From assembly GCF_000702625.1 (NCBI RefSeq), contig NZ_JNIS01000001.1, positions 1,436,501 through 1,500,500 on the forward strand: a stretch of DNA of 64,000 nt. Reading direction: 5' to 3'. Under the pieces are notes generated by a model. It was not told the origin of the DNA and searched no databases. It saw only the letters and a list, made by a program, of their open reading frames with translations. Below are positions 46,368 through 55,300 of this stretch, piece after piece. This stretch comes from Exiguobacterium oxidotolerans JCM 12280 (lineage in GTDB: Bacteria; Bacillota; Bacilli; Exiguobacteriales; Exiguobacteriaceae). The first letter of the stretch is position 1; every line of letters starts with the position of its first letter. Position numbers and translations under genes: made by a program.

Positions 46368-47813
46368 TTATTTTTTAAACGCTTCATATACTTTCAGTTG
46401 TTTCCCTTTGACCTTCGTCGTCTTCATCGCGCGTAAGACGAGTGGCCCTTTACCGTTCAGAATCTCGACATACGTTACCGTATCTTGAATCGTGATGATC
46501 CCGATATCCTGAGCAGTCATCCCTTCGATTTTCGCAATCGTTCCGACAAAATCAACGGCCCGAAGTTTCTTTTTCTTCCCGCCATTGAAATAGAGCTTCA
46601 TGATGTCAGCGTTCAGTTGCTCCGTTTTTGATGTGCGGACATCCGTCGTCGTGATTTTCTCTTCGAACGCATCTGCCGTCCGAATCAATTCACGTTCCGT
46701 CGGTGCTTGACGTTTTTCGATTGCTTCGCCACGGTACTGTTCGACTTCACGCAGACGGCGCATATCCGCTTCCGTCACGAGGCTGATTGCTTTCCCCATT
46801 GCGCCCGCACGCCCTGTCCGACCCGTCCGGTGCACATAACTTTCTTTTTCGACCGGCATGTCGTACTGGATGACGTGGGTGATGTTTTCGATGTCAATTC
46901 CACGTGCTGCGACGTCTGTCGCGACCAAGTAACGGAATTCGCCTGCACGGAATGCCTTCATGACCGCAAGGCGCTCGTCCTGTTCCATCCCGCCGTGAAT
47001 TTTCTCGACCGGATACTCCATCGCCGTCAGTCCTTGGGCGACGAAATCGACATGTTCTTTCGTCCGGCAGAAAATCATACAACGGTCCGGATTTTCGACG
47101 ACCGTGACGTCTTTCAGGATTGCGAATTTCGTCTTATCGGTCACCGGAATATAACTGTGATCGATTTGAGCGATTTCGGTTGCATTTGTCGTGATTTCGA
47201 CCTCTTTTGGCGACTTCATGTAGCGTTCGCTCAGCTTGTGAATGTCTTGCGGGAATGTCGCCGAGAACAGCATCGTCGTCCGTTGTGTCGGTAGTTGTTT
47301 TAAAATCGTATCGACTTGCTCGAGGAAGCCCATGTTCAGCATCTCATCCGCTTCATCGAGGACAAGGTATTTGACCTTTTCAAGCGAAAGTGTCCCTCGC
47401 TCGAGGTGATCGAGCACACGACCTGGTGTTCCGACGACGATATGGGTTTTTTGTTTTAATTCCGTGACCTGACCACGGAACGGCTGTTTCCCGAAAACGG
47501 CTGTCGCTTTAATCCGCTTGTAACGTCCGATGTTCATCACGTCTTCCGTGACTTGCAGCGCCAGTTCACGCGTCGGTGTCAAAATTAGCGCTTGTGGTTT
47601 ATTTTCTTCCCACTCGACGAGTTCACAGAGTGGAATGCCGAACGATGCCGTTTTCCCGCTTCCTGTGCGTGATTTGACGATGATATCTTTTTCAGACAAG
47701 GCGACCGGAATGACAGCTTGTTGGACATCCGTCGGCGTATGGTAACCAAGTTGTTCAATCGCTTCTAAAATTGGTGAACTGAGTTGAAAATCAGTGAATG
47801 GTTTTTTTGGCAT
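46368..47813 (-). CDS. dbpA: DEAD-box RNA helicase DbpA/YxiN
   Basis: A 481-residue DEAD-box helicase. It has Q motif [11 protein letters not shown], Walker [35 protein letters not shown] and [13 protein letters not shown]. The C-terminal 75 residues form the DbpA RNA-binding domain ([20 protein letters not shown]), which recognises helix 92 of 23S rRNA. It acts in large-subunit assembly. ATG at 47813. Monocistronic. Confidence 0.95.
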   Translation of the reverse strand: MPKKPFTDFQLSSPILEAIEQLGYHTPTDVQQAVIPVALSEKDIIVKSRTGSGKTASFGIPLCELVEWEENKPQALILTPTRELALQVTEDVMNIGRYKRIKATAVFGKQPFRGQVTELKQKTHIVVGTPGRVLDHLERGTLSLEKVKYLVLDEADEMLNMGFLEQVDTILKQLPTQRTTMLFSATFPQDIHKLSERYMKSPKEVEITTNATEIAQIDHSYIPVTDKTKFAILKDVTVVENPDRCMIFCRTKEHVDFVAQGLTAMEYPVEKIHGGMEQDERLAVMKAFRAGEFRYLVATDVAARGIDIENITHVIQYDMPVEKESYVHRTGRTGRAGAMGKAISLVTEADMRRLREVEQYRGEAIEKRQAPTERELIRTADAFEEKITTTDVRTSKTEQLNADIMKLYFNGGKKKKLRAVDFVGTIAKIEGMTAQDIGIITIQDTVTYVEILNGKGPLVLRAMKTTKVKGKQLKVYEAFKK

Positions 47814-47894
47814 GTGAATCCCTCATTTATTATATAGTTTCGAATTGACCGTACATCTCATGACCTCTCATTATGCGCTACTTTCCGCAGGACG

Positions 47895-47928
47895 TCAAAA
47901 GAGCTTCCCGTCAGAGTGACAGGAAGCT
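47895..47928 (-). terminator. Terminator of rlmN
   Basis: Stem GAGCTTCC.GTCA/TGAC.GGAAGCTC around CAGAG, followed by TTTTGACG on the minus strand. Confidence 0.8.
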
Positions 47929-47936
47929 CCACTTGC

Positions 47937-49010
47937 TTATTTTGCTGCGACTTTATCTTTTTTGATTTGTTTACTACGTAACTGTCCACATGCTGCGTCG
48001 ATGTCTGTCCCGTGCTCGAGACGAACACCACAGTTGAGACCGTTCTTTTTCAACGTATCGTAGAATGTCGAGATATCTTCTGACGTACTCCGTTGGTATT
48101 GACCATGCTCATCAACCGGGTTGTACGGAATCAAGTTGACATACGTCAAGTGACGTTTGTCTTCGAATAATTTCGCAAGTTCGATTGCTTGTGCTTTTTG
48201 GTCATTGACTCCACGAAGTAAGATGTACTCGATCGTGATTTTACGATTCGTCGTCTTGACGTAATAATCGATGGCCGGCATCAATTTTTCGAGCGGAATC
48301 GCACGGTTGATTTTCATGATTTGTGTGCGCAACTCGTTGTTTGGTGCGTGCAATGAAATCGCCAAGTTGACTTGAAGTTTTAAATCTGCGAATTTGTAGA
48401 TTTTATCAGCAAGACCACTTGTCGAAACAGTGATGTGACGTGCACCAATTGAAAGACCGTTGTGATCTTTGATGACGTTCAAGAAGTCGACCATGTTGTC
48501 GAAGTTATCAAACGGCTCACCGATACCCATGACGACGACGTGGCTGACACGTTCTTCTTTACCGACAGCATCGAGGTGATGTTGGACGTTCATGATTTGT
48601 TCGACGATTTCACCAGCTGACAAATCACGGCTCTTCTTAATCAATCCACTCGCGCAGAAGCTGCAGCCGATGTTACAACCGACTTGTGTCGTCACACAGA
48701 CAGAGAGTCCGTATTTGTGACGCATGAGGACTGTTTCAATCAAACTGCCGTCATACAACTTGAAGAGGAACTTGATTGTTCCGTCCGCTGATTCTTGTTT
48801 AACTGATTCTGTCATCGAGCCAATCGCAAAACTCTGATCTAACAACTCAAGGCAATCCTTGTTGACATTCGTCATTTCAGCGAAAGTAGTGACACGTTTA
48901 CGATAAAGCCAATCCCAAACCTGTTTCGCACGGAACGGCTTGTGACCTTGATGCGATAACCAGTCTGTCATCTGCTCAATTGTTAATCCATAAATGGATG
49001 GTTTATTCAT
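47937..49010 (-). CDS. rlmN: RlmN, dual-specificity rRNA/tRNA adenine-C2 methyltransferase
   Basis: A 357-residue radical-SAM enzyme. The iron-sulfur motif is [12 protein letters not shown] (CxxxCxxC). GEPFDNFDN follows, and the resolving cysteine region is [18 protein letters not shown]. RlmN methylates C2 of A2503 in 23S rRNA and A37 of some tRNAs. Cfr-type resistance enzymes are related; overall length and the [12 protein letters not shown] start favour RlmN, but I cannot exclude a Cfr-like branch from sequence alone. ATG at 49010 follows GAGGT. Confidence 0.9.
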   Translation of the reverse strand: MNKPSIYGLTIEQMTDWLSHQGHKPFRAKQVWDWLYRKRVTTFAEMTNVNKDCLELLDQSFAIGSMTESVKQESADGTIKFLFKLYDGSLIETVLMRHKYGLSVCVTTQVGCNIGCSFCASGLIKKSRDLSAGEIVEQIMNVQHHLDAVGKEERVSHVVVMGIGEPFDNFDNMVDFLNVIKDHNGLSIGARHITVSTSGLADKIYKFADLKLQVNLAISLHAPNNELRTQIMKINRAIPLEKLMPAIDYYVKTTNRKITIEYILLRGVNDQKAQAIELAKLFEDKRHLTYVNLIPYNPVDEHGQYQRSTSEDISTFYDTLKKNGLNCGVRLEHGTDIDAACGQLRSKQIKKDKVAAK

Positions 49011-49155
49011 TAGTGAGACCTCATTTCTTTTTCCAGAACTATAACATTCCTTTATCTTAGTAAAAATCGAGCACTTACGCAACGTTCAAATCCTAAATGT
49101 TCACTTTCTGTAGATTTCGAAAGGCTGTTTCGCTTTGTTTTGTCAAAAAGATGCC

Positions 49156-49959
49156 TCAAATCGATAAATTTCGTTTTCGAAAACTGATGAAAGCAAAACT
49201 ACTGAACATCAGACAGATTAGCACAAGTAGAATAAGGTGCAACAGTAAATGTTCTGTCCCCGCCAGCAATCGTCCCGTATCAAACAAACTGAAGATCGAT
49301 CCATAACGCATCCAGTCCGTTTTTTCACTTAAGCCCGCTCCAATCGTCAAGACAATCGAGAGGACGAGGACACCGGCAGCGACGGAAAAAGCACGACGCT
49401 CATCGTCAAAGAGTGTCGCGATAAACAACGTAAAACTCGCAATCGCATAGAGTAAAAACAATGCATTGACTTGCAGGCGCAATAAAGTCATACCATCAAT
49501 CGAGATACCAGACATCGTCCAGTCCGCCATCAGTAAAACGAGCCCATTCAATAGAATGAGACAGGTACTCGCAATCAGCATGACGATGAGCGCTGCTGCC
49601 GTATATTGAATCCGCGTGATCGGGGCTGCAAGATATAAAATCAATTCGCCATTGTCGATCGGACGGGCCAGTAACCGGGCTGCGAGTGACAACATATAAA
49701 ACGTCGCAATGACTTGAAAAATCAATCCGTAATAATTGCCCCCTAAGAGATCGAGCAGATTGTTGAACGTCACCTTGTCATATTGAAATGCCTGTAGCAC
49801 CTCTTTTGGGAGAGCTTCGAGTTTTGCCTCGAGCAGACCGGTCTTCATCATCGAGGGATACAAGGCGGCGAGCAACCATAAGTACAAACTGGTACCAAGC
49901 GAATAGGCAACGATCGGTTTGACGTTCTGCTTGAGTAAAGACCAGACGACCACGCTCAT
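49156..49959 (-). CDS. ABC-2 type exporter permease
   Basis: A 267-residue protein with six hydrophobic helices and an extracellular loop after helix 1 (EAKLEALPKEVLQAFQYDKV). LLARPIDNGELILYLAAPIT, then RIQY, is typical of ABC-2 permeases. Its ATG overlaps the ATPase stop by four bases (ATGA), giving a two-gene exporter. The substrate is unknown. Confidence 0.87.
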   Translation of the reverse strand: MSVVVWSLLKQNVKPIVAYSLGTSLYLWLLAALYPSMMKTGLLEAKLEALPKEVLQAFQYDKVTFNNLLDLLGGNYYGLIFQVIATFYMLSLAARLLARPIDNGELILYLAAPITRIQYTAAALIVMLIASTCLILLNGLVLLMADWTMSGISIDGMTLLRLQVNALFLLYAIASFTLFIATLFDDERRAFSVAAGVLVLSIVLTIGAGLSEKTDWMRYGSIFSLFDTGRLLAGTEHLLLHLILLVLICLMFSSFAFISFRKRNLSI

Positions 49960-50837
49960 GATTCGTCACCCTCCCCGTAATAGTGCAAAAAGACATGCTC
50001 CAAATCATCCGTCGCCGTCTGAATCGAACGAATGTCGTACGCGGTCAGGAGACGGAGAACTTGATTCAGTGTCAATTGGTCACTTGTCAAAAAGGAGACA
50101 CGTTGTTGCTTTTGCGTCGCCCCGACTTGAATCGCAAATTGTTCCGCCTGTGCAGCAAGACCGAATTCGACCGTATACTGTTTCCGGCTCGACCGGATCA
50201 GTTCATGGATATCGGATTCAACGATGATTCGTCCATTTTTTATCAACGCTGCCCGGTCGCACGACTTCTCCATCTCCGGGAAGTGGTGCGAACTCATCAA
50301 AATTGCTTTTCCGAGGCGACGTTCTTCCTCTAACCACGTCAGAAATCGTTCCTGCATCAACGGATCCAGTCCGCTCGTCGGCTCATCAAGGAGATAGACC
50401 GGTGCGTCCTTCATGAAACATCCGACGAGTGCGAGTTTTTGTTTTGTACCTTTCGACATCTTCCGCACCTTCGTTTTCGGATCGAACGGAAAGCGCTCAA
50501 GTAAGTCCGCTTGACGCTTCCGGTCCCCACCATGCAATTGTTGCATCAACTGTAAGATGTGGTCTCCCGTAAAGTCTCCCGGCAAACTGATTTCTCCCGG
50601 CAGATAACCGACGAGTCGTTTCACTTCTTTTGTTTCAACCCAGCAATCAAATCCACCAAACGTCGCCTGACCGGAGTCAGCAACAATCAAGCCCATCAAT
50701 TGACGAAGTGCCGTTGATTTCCCTGCCCCATTTGGACCAATGAAGCCAAAGACCATGCCCGGCTCGACAGAAAAACTGACATCGAATATTCCTTTATCCG
50801 ACGCGAACGCTTTCGTGACATGTTCGAGATGAATCAC
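49956..50837 (-). CDS. ABC exporter ATP-binding protein
   Basis: A 293-residue ATPase. It has Walker A GFIGPNGAGKSTAL, signature MSKGTKQKLALVG (a K-for-G variant common in ABC-2 exporters), Walker B VYLLDEPTSGLDP and switch His SSHHFPE. A C-terminal extension (about 215-293) is usual for drug or antibiotic exporters. The first gene of the operon; the permease follows with a four-base overlap. Confidence 0.92.
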   Translation of the reverse strand: MIHLEHVTKAFASDKGIFDVSFSVEPGMVFGFIGPNGAGKSTALRQLMGLIVADSGQATFGGFDCWVETKEVKRLVGYLPGEISLPGDFTGDHILQLMQQLHGGDRKRQADLLERFPFDPKTKVRKMSKGTKQKLALVGCFMKDAPVYLLDEPTSGLDPLMQERFLTWLEEERRLGKAILMSSHHFPEMEKSCDRAALIKNGRIIVESDIHELIRSSRKQYTVEFGLAAQAEQFAIQVGATQKQQRVSFLTSDQLTLNQVLRLLTAYDIRSIQTATDDLEHVFLHYYGEGDES

Positions 50838-50879
50838 TTCAACCGCCTCATTTCTTTTTTAGGAAATGGCTACAGTTAG

Positions 50880-51512
50880 TTATACCCGTTCTGTTATCGT
50901 GTCGGACGTAGCGAATCGATAAATCACAAACCGTTCATCATGATTTTTTTCGAATAAATCGCGTAACCGGACTTCCTCGATTTGTTCGAACGCCGTCTGG
51001 TTCTCTAAAAAATACCGGTATTCATCTGCCGGATAATAAAGAATCAGATCGATGGTCCGTGGCGCCTGCTCGACCGACTGTAAGATATGGTTGACGACCT
51101 TGATAAAAATTTGAACGGAAAAAGGATTAAAAAAATAAAACTTTGTCGCTTCTACCGGAATCGGATAACTTTCTGCATAGACATGTTCAAATTGAAGACT
51201 CCCGCGCCGTTTTTTAACTTTTTTTAAGTAGTTCACCTGATTCGTCAGTGCATCCTCATAAAACTGACCGTTCATCTCGAGTTCGATGACGGAACAGTCA
51301 AACCGATCGTGGAGATAAAAGTTCAAGCGTCCCTTCCCGCACCCAAAATCAATCACCGTATCTTCAGGATGAAACGGATAGACCGCGCATAGCTCATCCA
51401 GGGCTGCATATGGGGTCGGTTCATAACGGTTATAGTGACTGAAGGCATTGTAGAGGTGCTGGACATCAATCGTTTTAATGTGGAGCCGGGCTTCATATTC
51501 TTGTTCCTTCAT
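50880..51512 (-). CDS. Class I SAM-dependent methyltransferase
   Basis: A 210-residue protein with a SAM-binding loop VIDFGCGKGRLNFYLHDRFD near residue 53 and an acidic residue at the end of strand 2 (VIELEMNGQFYEDA). A motif IV-like KFYFFNPFSVQIF, with Asn-Pro, suggests an N- or small-molecule methyltransferase. It is on the same strand as the ABC exporter, about 40 bases upstream, so the three may be co-transcribed. Confidence 0.8.
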   Translation of the reverse strand: MKEQEYEARLHIKTIDVQHLYNAFSHYNRYEPTPYAALDELCAVYPFHPEDTVIDFGCGKGRLNFYLHDRFDCSVIELEMNGQFYEDALTNQVNYLKKVKKRRGSLQFEHVYAESYPIPVEATKFYFFNPFSVQIFIKVVNHILQSVEQAPRTIDLILYYPADEYRYFLENQTAFEQIEEVRLRDLFEKNHDERFVIYRFATSDTITERV

Positions 51513-51596
51513 AGTTCAACTTCCTTCTTTCAAGCATCGTTGTCTCCATCGTACTATACTAAAGAGGTACGTAAATCGATAAAAGGGGATGTTTTT

Positions 51597-51926
51597 ATGA
51601 TCGTCGTAACGAACCGGATTAAAGTCAAAAAAGGGATGGCTGCTGCACTGGCACCTCGCTTCACACGCCCGAGTGGTCTCGACTCGATGGACGGATTCAT
51701 TCGTGTCGAAGTTCTATTAACGCAAAATATCGAAGAACATGACGAAATGAACGTCAACATGTACTGGGAAGACATGAAGCACTTTGAAGCATGGCGGAAC
51801 AGTGATGACTTCAAGGAATCGCATAAGCGTCCTGCGCAGCAAGAAGGAGAGGCACAGGAGTCACCGATGCTCGGCAGTGAAATCATCACCTATGAAGTCG
51901 CTTCTGTGAAAGAAAGTACACGTTAA
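51597..51926 (+). CDS. IsdG/HmoA-type haem-degrading monooxygenase
   Basis: A 109-residue ABM-fold protein with the IsdG catalytic triad at matching positions: Asn6 (VVTNRIKV), Trp66 (FEAWRNS) and His76 (KESHKR). IsdG enzymes open haem to release iron. ATG at 51597 follows AAGGGG. The frame is open far upstream without a ribosome site. No Fur box was recognised. A terminator follows directly. Confidence 0.88.
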   Translation: MIVVTNRIKVKKGMAAALAPRFTRPSGLDSMDGFIRVEVLLTQNIEEHDEMNVNMYWEDMKHFEAWRNSDDFKESHKRPAQQEGEAQESPMLGSEIITYEVASVKESTR

Positions 51927-51936
51927 TTGATACGAC

Positions 51937-51979
51937 TTAAATCCCCGAATCCTTAAATCGATTCGGGGATTTAATTTTT
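51937..51979 (+). terminator. Terminator of the haem oxygenase gene
   Basis: A perfect 14-base stem TTAAATCCCCGAAT/ATTCGGGGATTTAA, then TTTTT. Confidence 0.92.
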
Positions 51980-52087
51980 CAAACGTTATTTTGCAATTAA
52001 CCTCGCACAATATTTAACAAGGGTTAAATTGTATATTGTTCCATTTATTGTTATTATATGTCCAATACTAGAGAGAGAGGACATATT

Positions 52088-52834
52088 ATGATTGATTCCT
52101 TAACGATTTTTGAACAAGTCATTCGAGATTTGCCTGTCGACCGGTCGTTGACACGAGAAGATATTTGTACAGATGATTTTTTATTGCAGACGGAACATGA
52201 GTTATCGGTCTATTATTCCCCAATCGGTGACTACATCAATCCTTTCGCAAAAGTCATTATCGTCGGAATTACGCCAGGACTTGAACAGATGCGAATCGCG
52301 TTCGAAGAGATGGCCGATGCCTTACACCATGGCGTTTCGTTAGAGGAAGCGGCAAAAATCGCCAATTATTCAGCTAGCTTTTCCGGTGTGATGCGTCGAA
52401 ATCTCGTAACGATGCTGGACGAACTTGATTTTGCGACAATGCTGTCGATTCCGACGACCGCTACTTTATTTAATGAACACCAGGAGCTACTCCATGCGAC
52501 CTCCATCTTAAAACATCCTGTTTTCTATCGCGGGAAAAACTACAGTGGTCATCAACCGAAGATAGATCGTATCCCTTTGCTCCGACACTATGCGTATGAA
52601 CACTTCGCAGCAGAATTGAATCAATTAAATGAACCTGCCCTGATTATTCCGCTCGGCCGAATCGTTGAGGCGACGGTCCGGACCTTACTTCATCAAGGAC
52701 GGATTCGAAAACATTTTCTTTTATCGGGTTTTCCTCATCCCTCTGGTGCCAATGGCCATCGTAAACGTCAATTCGAAGACAACCGTTCCTACCTCAACCA
52801 ACAATTGATTCACTACTTCACTAGGTCGAATTAA
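52088..52834 (+). CDS. Uracil-DNA-glycosylase-superfamily-like protein
   Basis: A 248-residue protein of unrecognised family with two UDG-like motifs. Motif A is KVIIVGITPGLEQM near residue 58 and motif B is SGFPHPSGANGHRKRQFEDN near residue 215. In UDG enzymes these bind and excise a damaged base. Whether it is a glycosylase is unproved: the polar catalytic residue of motif A is not one of the classical ones. ATG at 52088 is preferred because GAGAGAGG lies eight bases upstream; the in-frame ATG at 52058 has none. The region is A/T-rich. Confidence 0.6.
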   Translation: MIDSLTIFEQVIRDLPVDRSLTREDICTDDFLLQTEHELSVYYSPIGDYINPFAKVIIVGITPGLEQMRIAFEEMADALHHGVSLEEAAKIANYSASFSGVMRRNLVTMLDELDFATMLSIPTTATLFNEHQELLHATSILKHPVFYRGKNYSGHQPKIDRIPLLRHYAYEHFAAELNQLNEPALIIPLGRIVEATVRTLLHQGRIRKHFLLSGFPHPSGANGHRKRQFEDNRSYLNQQLIHYFTRSN

Positions 52835-52973
52835 GTTACTACACGCTAACGATTTTTTTAATATACTGAACTCTATTTTTGTAGTACTTTGATATTTTTA
52901 AAAAAACAGACTTGAAACTTTTTTCTGAAATATGATAAGGTTTTCTTATTAAAAGAATATGACTATTCTATCG

Positions 52974-53206
52974 ATGAGGTAGAGGCGCGGTCTTAATGAG
53001 TATTTGATCTGAGGATGACAACGAGGACGATCAAGGAAAGGTAATGCTGCCGAAGTATCGTCAAGTGTCTGACTTGATGGTACTGGTCGAATTGGGAAAT
53101 ACCCGTTCGATTGCCATACGTGTTTTGTATGGAGCGCTCCAATTCGGCTAAGAAAGACGCATCCAGCAAGGGTGTCGGCTTTGTTGCCGGTGCCCTTGCT
53201 TTTTTG
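52974..53206 (+). promoter_or_regulatory. Lysine riboswitch (L-box) with terminator
   Basis: Conserved blocks appear in order: TAGAGGCGCGG, GAGTATTTGATCTGAGG, AAGGAAAGG, CTGCCGAAG, GTACTGG, then GCCATACG...TATGGAGCGCTCC. A terminator follows (53166-53206): GCAAGGGTGTCGGC pairs with GCCGGTGCCCTTGC, then six T. Lysine would favour termination before the NhaC-family transporter. The stretch 52835-52973 is A/T-rich and should carry the promoter. Confidence 0.92.
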
Positions 53207-53251
53207 TATGCAATGGGTCTCATCTTCTAAAAAAAGAGGAGGAACCACACA

Positions 53252-54835
53252 ATGGTCAATTATTCAGATTCAATCGTTGCGCTCATTCCAGCTGTCATTG
53301 CAATCGCACTTGCAATCGTGACGCGCAAAGTCGTTATTTCACTTGGTGTCGGTATTTTGATTGGTGCTTTATTGCTGCATCGCTTTAATCCAATCGATAC
53401 GGTCGTCTATCTCGGTAAAAACATCTTTAGTCTATTTTGGGCGGATGGGGCGTTAAATGAATGGAACGTCTTATTACTCATCTTCTTACTATTACTCGGT
53501 GTCCTATCGACGCTGATCCAAACATCGGGCGGTGCACATGCCTTCGGTGAATGGGCAACAACACACGTCAAGACAGCGCGCGGCGCTCGCCTCGCAGCAT
53601 TTGGTTTAGGTATTTTAATCTTCATCGATGATTACTTCAACAGTCTTGCTGTCGGGAATGTCAGTCGTCCGTTAACGGACCGTCGTGGCGTCTCTCGGGC
53701 AAAACTTGCATACATCATTGATTCGACGGCTGCTCCAGTCTGCGTCATCAGCCCGCTTTCAAGTTGGGGAGCGTTCATCATCTCGATCATCGCTGGTATC
53801 TTAACGACGCATTCGATCACGGAGTATTCCGCATTCAGTGCTTTCATGATGATCGTGCCACTCAACTTCTATGCGATTTTCGCTCTATTGCTGACGCTTT
53901 ACATCGCGTACACAGGGATTGCGGTCGGACCGATGCGGACGCATGAACTTCGTGCATTAAAAGGTGAACTTTTCGACGCAAGTAAAGGAACACCGATGGG
54001 GATGGCAGAGGAAGTCAAAGAACACGAAGGTGGGAAAGTACGTGACCTCGTCGTTCCGATTATCGTTCTCGTCATTGCAACGGTTTCCGCATTACTCTTT
54101 ACCGGTGCTCAGGCACTCGCTGCTGATAATCGTGCATTTACGTTGATTGGTGCATTTGAAGCGACAGACGTAACACGTTCACTCGTTGCTGGTGTCGTCA
54201 TCAGTTTAGTCGTTGCTTTCCTGATGTTGATTGGTCGGAAAATCCCGGCGCGCGAATACGGACACAGCATCTGGGCTGGGATGAAATCCATGTGGCCTGC
54301 TGTCGTCATCTTATTATTCGCTTGGACAATCATCGCTGTTATCGGTGACATGAAAACAGGTGAGTACTTAGCAAGCTTCGTCAGTAAGTCGATTTCTGCT
54401 TCGTACCTCCCCTTCTTATTGTTCTTGATCGCAAGCTTAATGGCATTCTCGACAGGTACAAGTTGGGGAACATTCGGGATCATGCTGCCGATCGGTGCTG
54501 ACCTCATCATGGCGGTCGAACCGAATCTCTTACTTCCGACGCTCGCTGCCGTTCTTGCCGGATCCGTCTTCGGAGACCACTGTTCACCAATTTCCGATAC
54601 GACGATTCTCAGTTCGACAGGTGCCGGTTCGCATCATATCGATCACGTCACGACACAACTTCCGTATGCGTTGGTTGGTGCAGCGACATCGGCAGTCGGC
54701 TACCTTGTGCTCGGTTTAACCGATTCATCCATCATCGGCTTCATCGGTGCACTTATCGCCTTCTTACTCGCACTCGTCGTCCTGAATGTCGTCTCGAAAC
54801 GCGGCAAAGTGCCAGCTGAACTTCGCGCTGAATAA
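53252..54835 (+). CDS. NhaC-family transporter under lysine riboswitch (LysW-like)
   Basis: A 527-residue membrane protein with about 12 helices. NhaC-family marks are AFGLGILIFIDDYFNSLAVG, VSRPLTDRRGVSRAKLAYII, then DSTAAPVCVISPLSSWGAFI, and GDHCSPISDTTILSSTGAGS, then HHIDHV. It is usually annotated Na+/H+ antiporter, but NhaC-type proteins behind L-box elements were proposed as lysine transporters (LysW), which the leader supports here. ATG at 53252 follows GAGGAGG. Monocistronic. Confidence 0.88.
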   Translation: MVNYSDSIVALIPAVIAIALAIVTRKVVISLGVGILIGALLLHRFNPIDTVVYLGKNIFSLFWADGALNEWNVLLLIFLLLLGVLSTLIQTSGGAHAFGEWATTHVKTARGARLAAFGLGILIFIDDYFNSLAVGNVSRPLTDRRGVSRAKLAYIIDSTAAPVCVISPLSSWGAFIISIIAGILTTHSITEYSAFSAFMMIVPLNFYAIFALLLTLYIAYTGIAVGPMRTHELRALKGELFDASKGTPMGMAEEVKEHEGGKVRDLVVPIIVLVIATVSALLFTGAQALAADNRAFTLIGAFEATDVTRSLVAGVVISLVVAFLMLIGRKIPAREYGHSIWAGMKSMWPAVVILLFAWTIIAVIGDMKTGEYLASFVSKSISASYLPFLLFLIASLMAFSTGTSWGTFGIMLPIGADLIMAVEPNLLLPTLAAVLAGSVFGDHCSPISDTTILSSTGAGSHHIDHVTTQLPYALVGAATSAVGYLVLGLTDSSIIGFIGALIAFLLALVVLNVVSKRGKVPAELRAE

Positions 54836-54876
54836 TAAAAAAAGAACGCTCAGCTTAGCCGAGACGAGAAAAAAAG

Positions 54877-54916
54877 AAGGGATTGCCATCTACGATGATG
54901 TGCAATCCCTTTTTTA
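54877..54916 (+). terminator. Terminator of the NhaC-family gene
   Basis: Ten-base stem AAGGGATTGC/GCAATCCCTT around a 15-base loop, then T5. Repeat copy C begins four bases later. Confidence 0.88.
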
Positions 54917-54919
54917 AGT

Positions 54920-55215
54920 TGTAGACAACATGGTATGGAGAAATAAAAAGAGTCTTTTTTTCGTTGCTTTCCTCGGGCGAGGCGCAAGCCGTTGCTCCTT
55001 GACCCTAAAGGACAATGAGCAGGGTCTCGCCTACCTCTGGCAAATCGCGTTCAAAACGCACTTTTTCCCGTAGGAGTCAACGAAACATGACGCTTTTTAG
55101 AGAATGTCGTGAGGAAAAGCAATCGGCCGTGACTTTACAGCTTTGCTGTAGCGGTGACGAAGGTTGTCGCTTTGAAGACGAGTCAGGACGGAGTAGCGAG
55201 AAACATCGACCTATC
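54920..55215 (+). repeat. Intergenic repeat, copy C (about 300 bp, right end unclear)
   Basis: It starts TGTAGACAAC. It contains CGTTGCTTTCCTCGGGCGAG and CCCGTAGGAGTCAACGAAAC, inverted relative to each other, and CAGCTTTGCTGTAGCGG, shared with copy B. No matching TTGTCTACA end is seen; sequence similarity fades before the htpG terminator. Short open frames inside it have no ribosome site. Confidence 0.7.
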
Positions 55216-55246
55216 CGTTTAAACTCGTCGATTTTCAAAAAAACAC

Positions 55247-55289
55247 AAAAAAAAGCGATTCTTCTCACTTAAGAGAAAAATCGCTTTTT
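55247..55289 (-). terminator. Terminator of htpG
   Basis: Stem AAAGCGATTCTTCTC against GAGAAAAATCGCTTT (two mismatches), followed on the minus strand by an A-interrupted T tract. Confidence 0.85.
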
Positions 55290-55300
55290 GACCATCATAC

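Noticed and set aside
46707..47294. Plus-strand open frame (195 codons) opposite dbpA
   Set aside because: Antisense of a conserved helicase, no ribosome site, Cys/Phe/Asp-rich shadow composition.
47937..49010. Cfr-type antibiotic resistance methyltransferase
   Set aside because: Length, start and motifs agree with housekeeping RlmN; nothing in the sequence points to Cfr specifically.
51537..51560. Sigma-A promoter TTGTCT/TATACT before the haem oxygenase
   Set aside because: The spacer is only nine bases; no other -35 at proper distance.
55015..55272. Open frame of 85 codons over repeat copy C
   Set aside because: Repeat sequence with many Arg/Cys codons, no ribosome site, runs into the htpG terminator.
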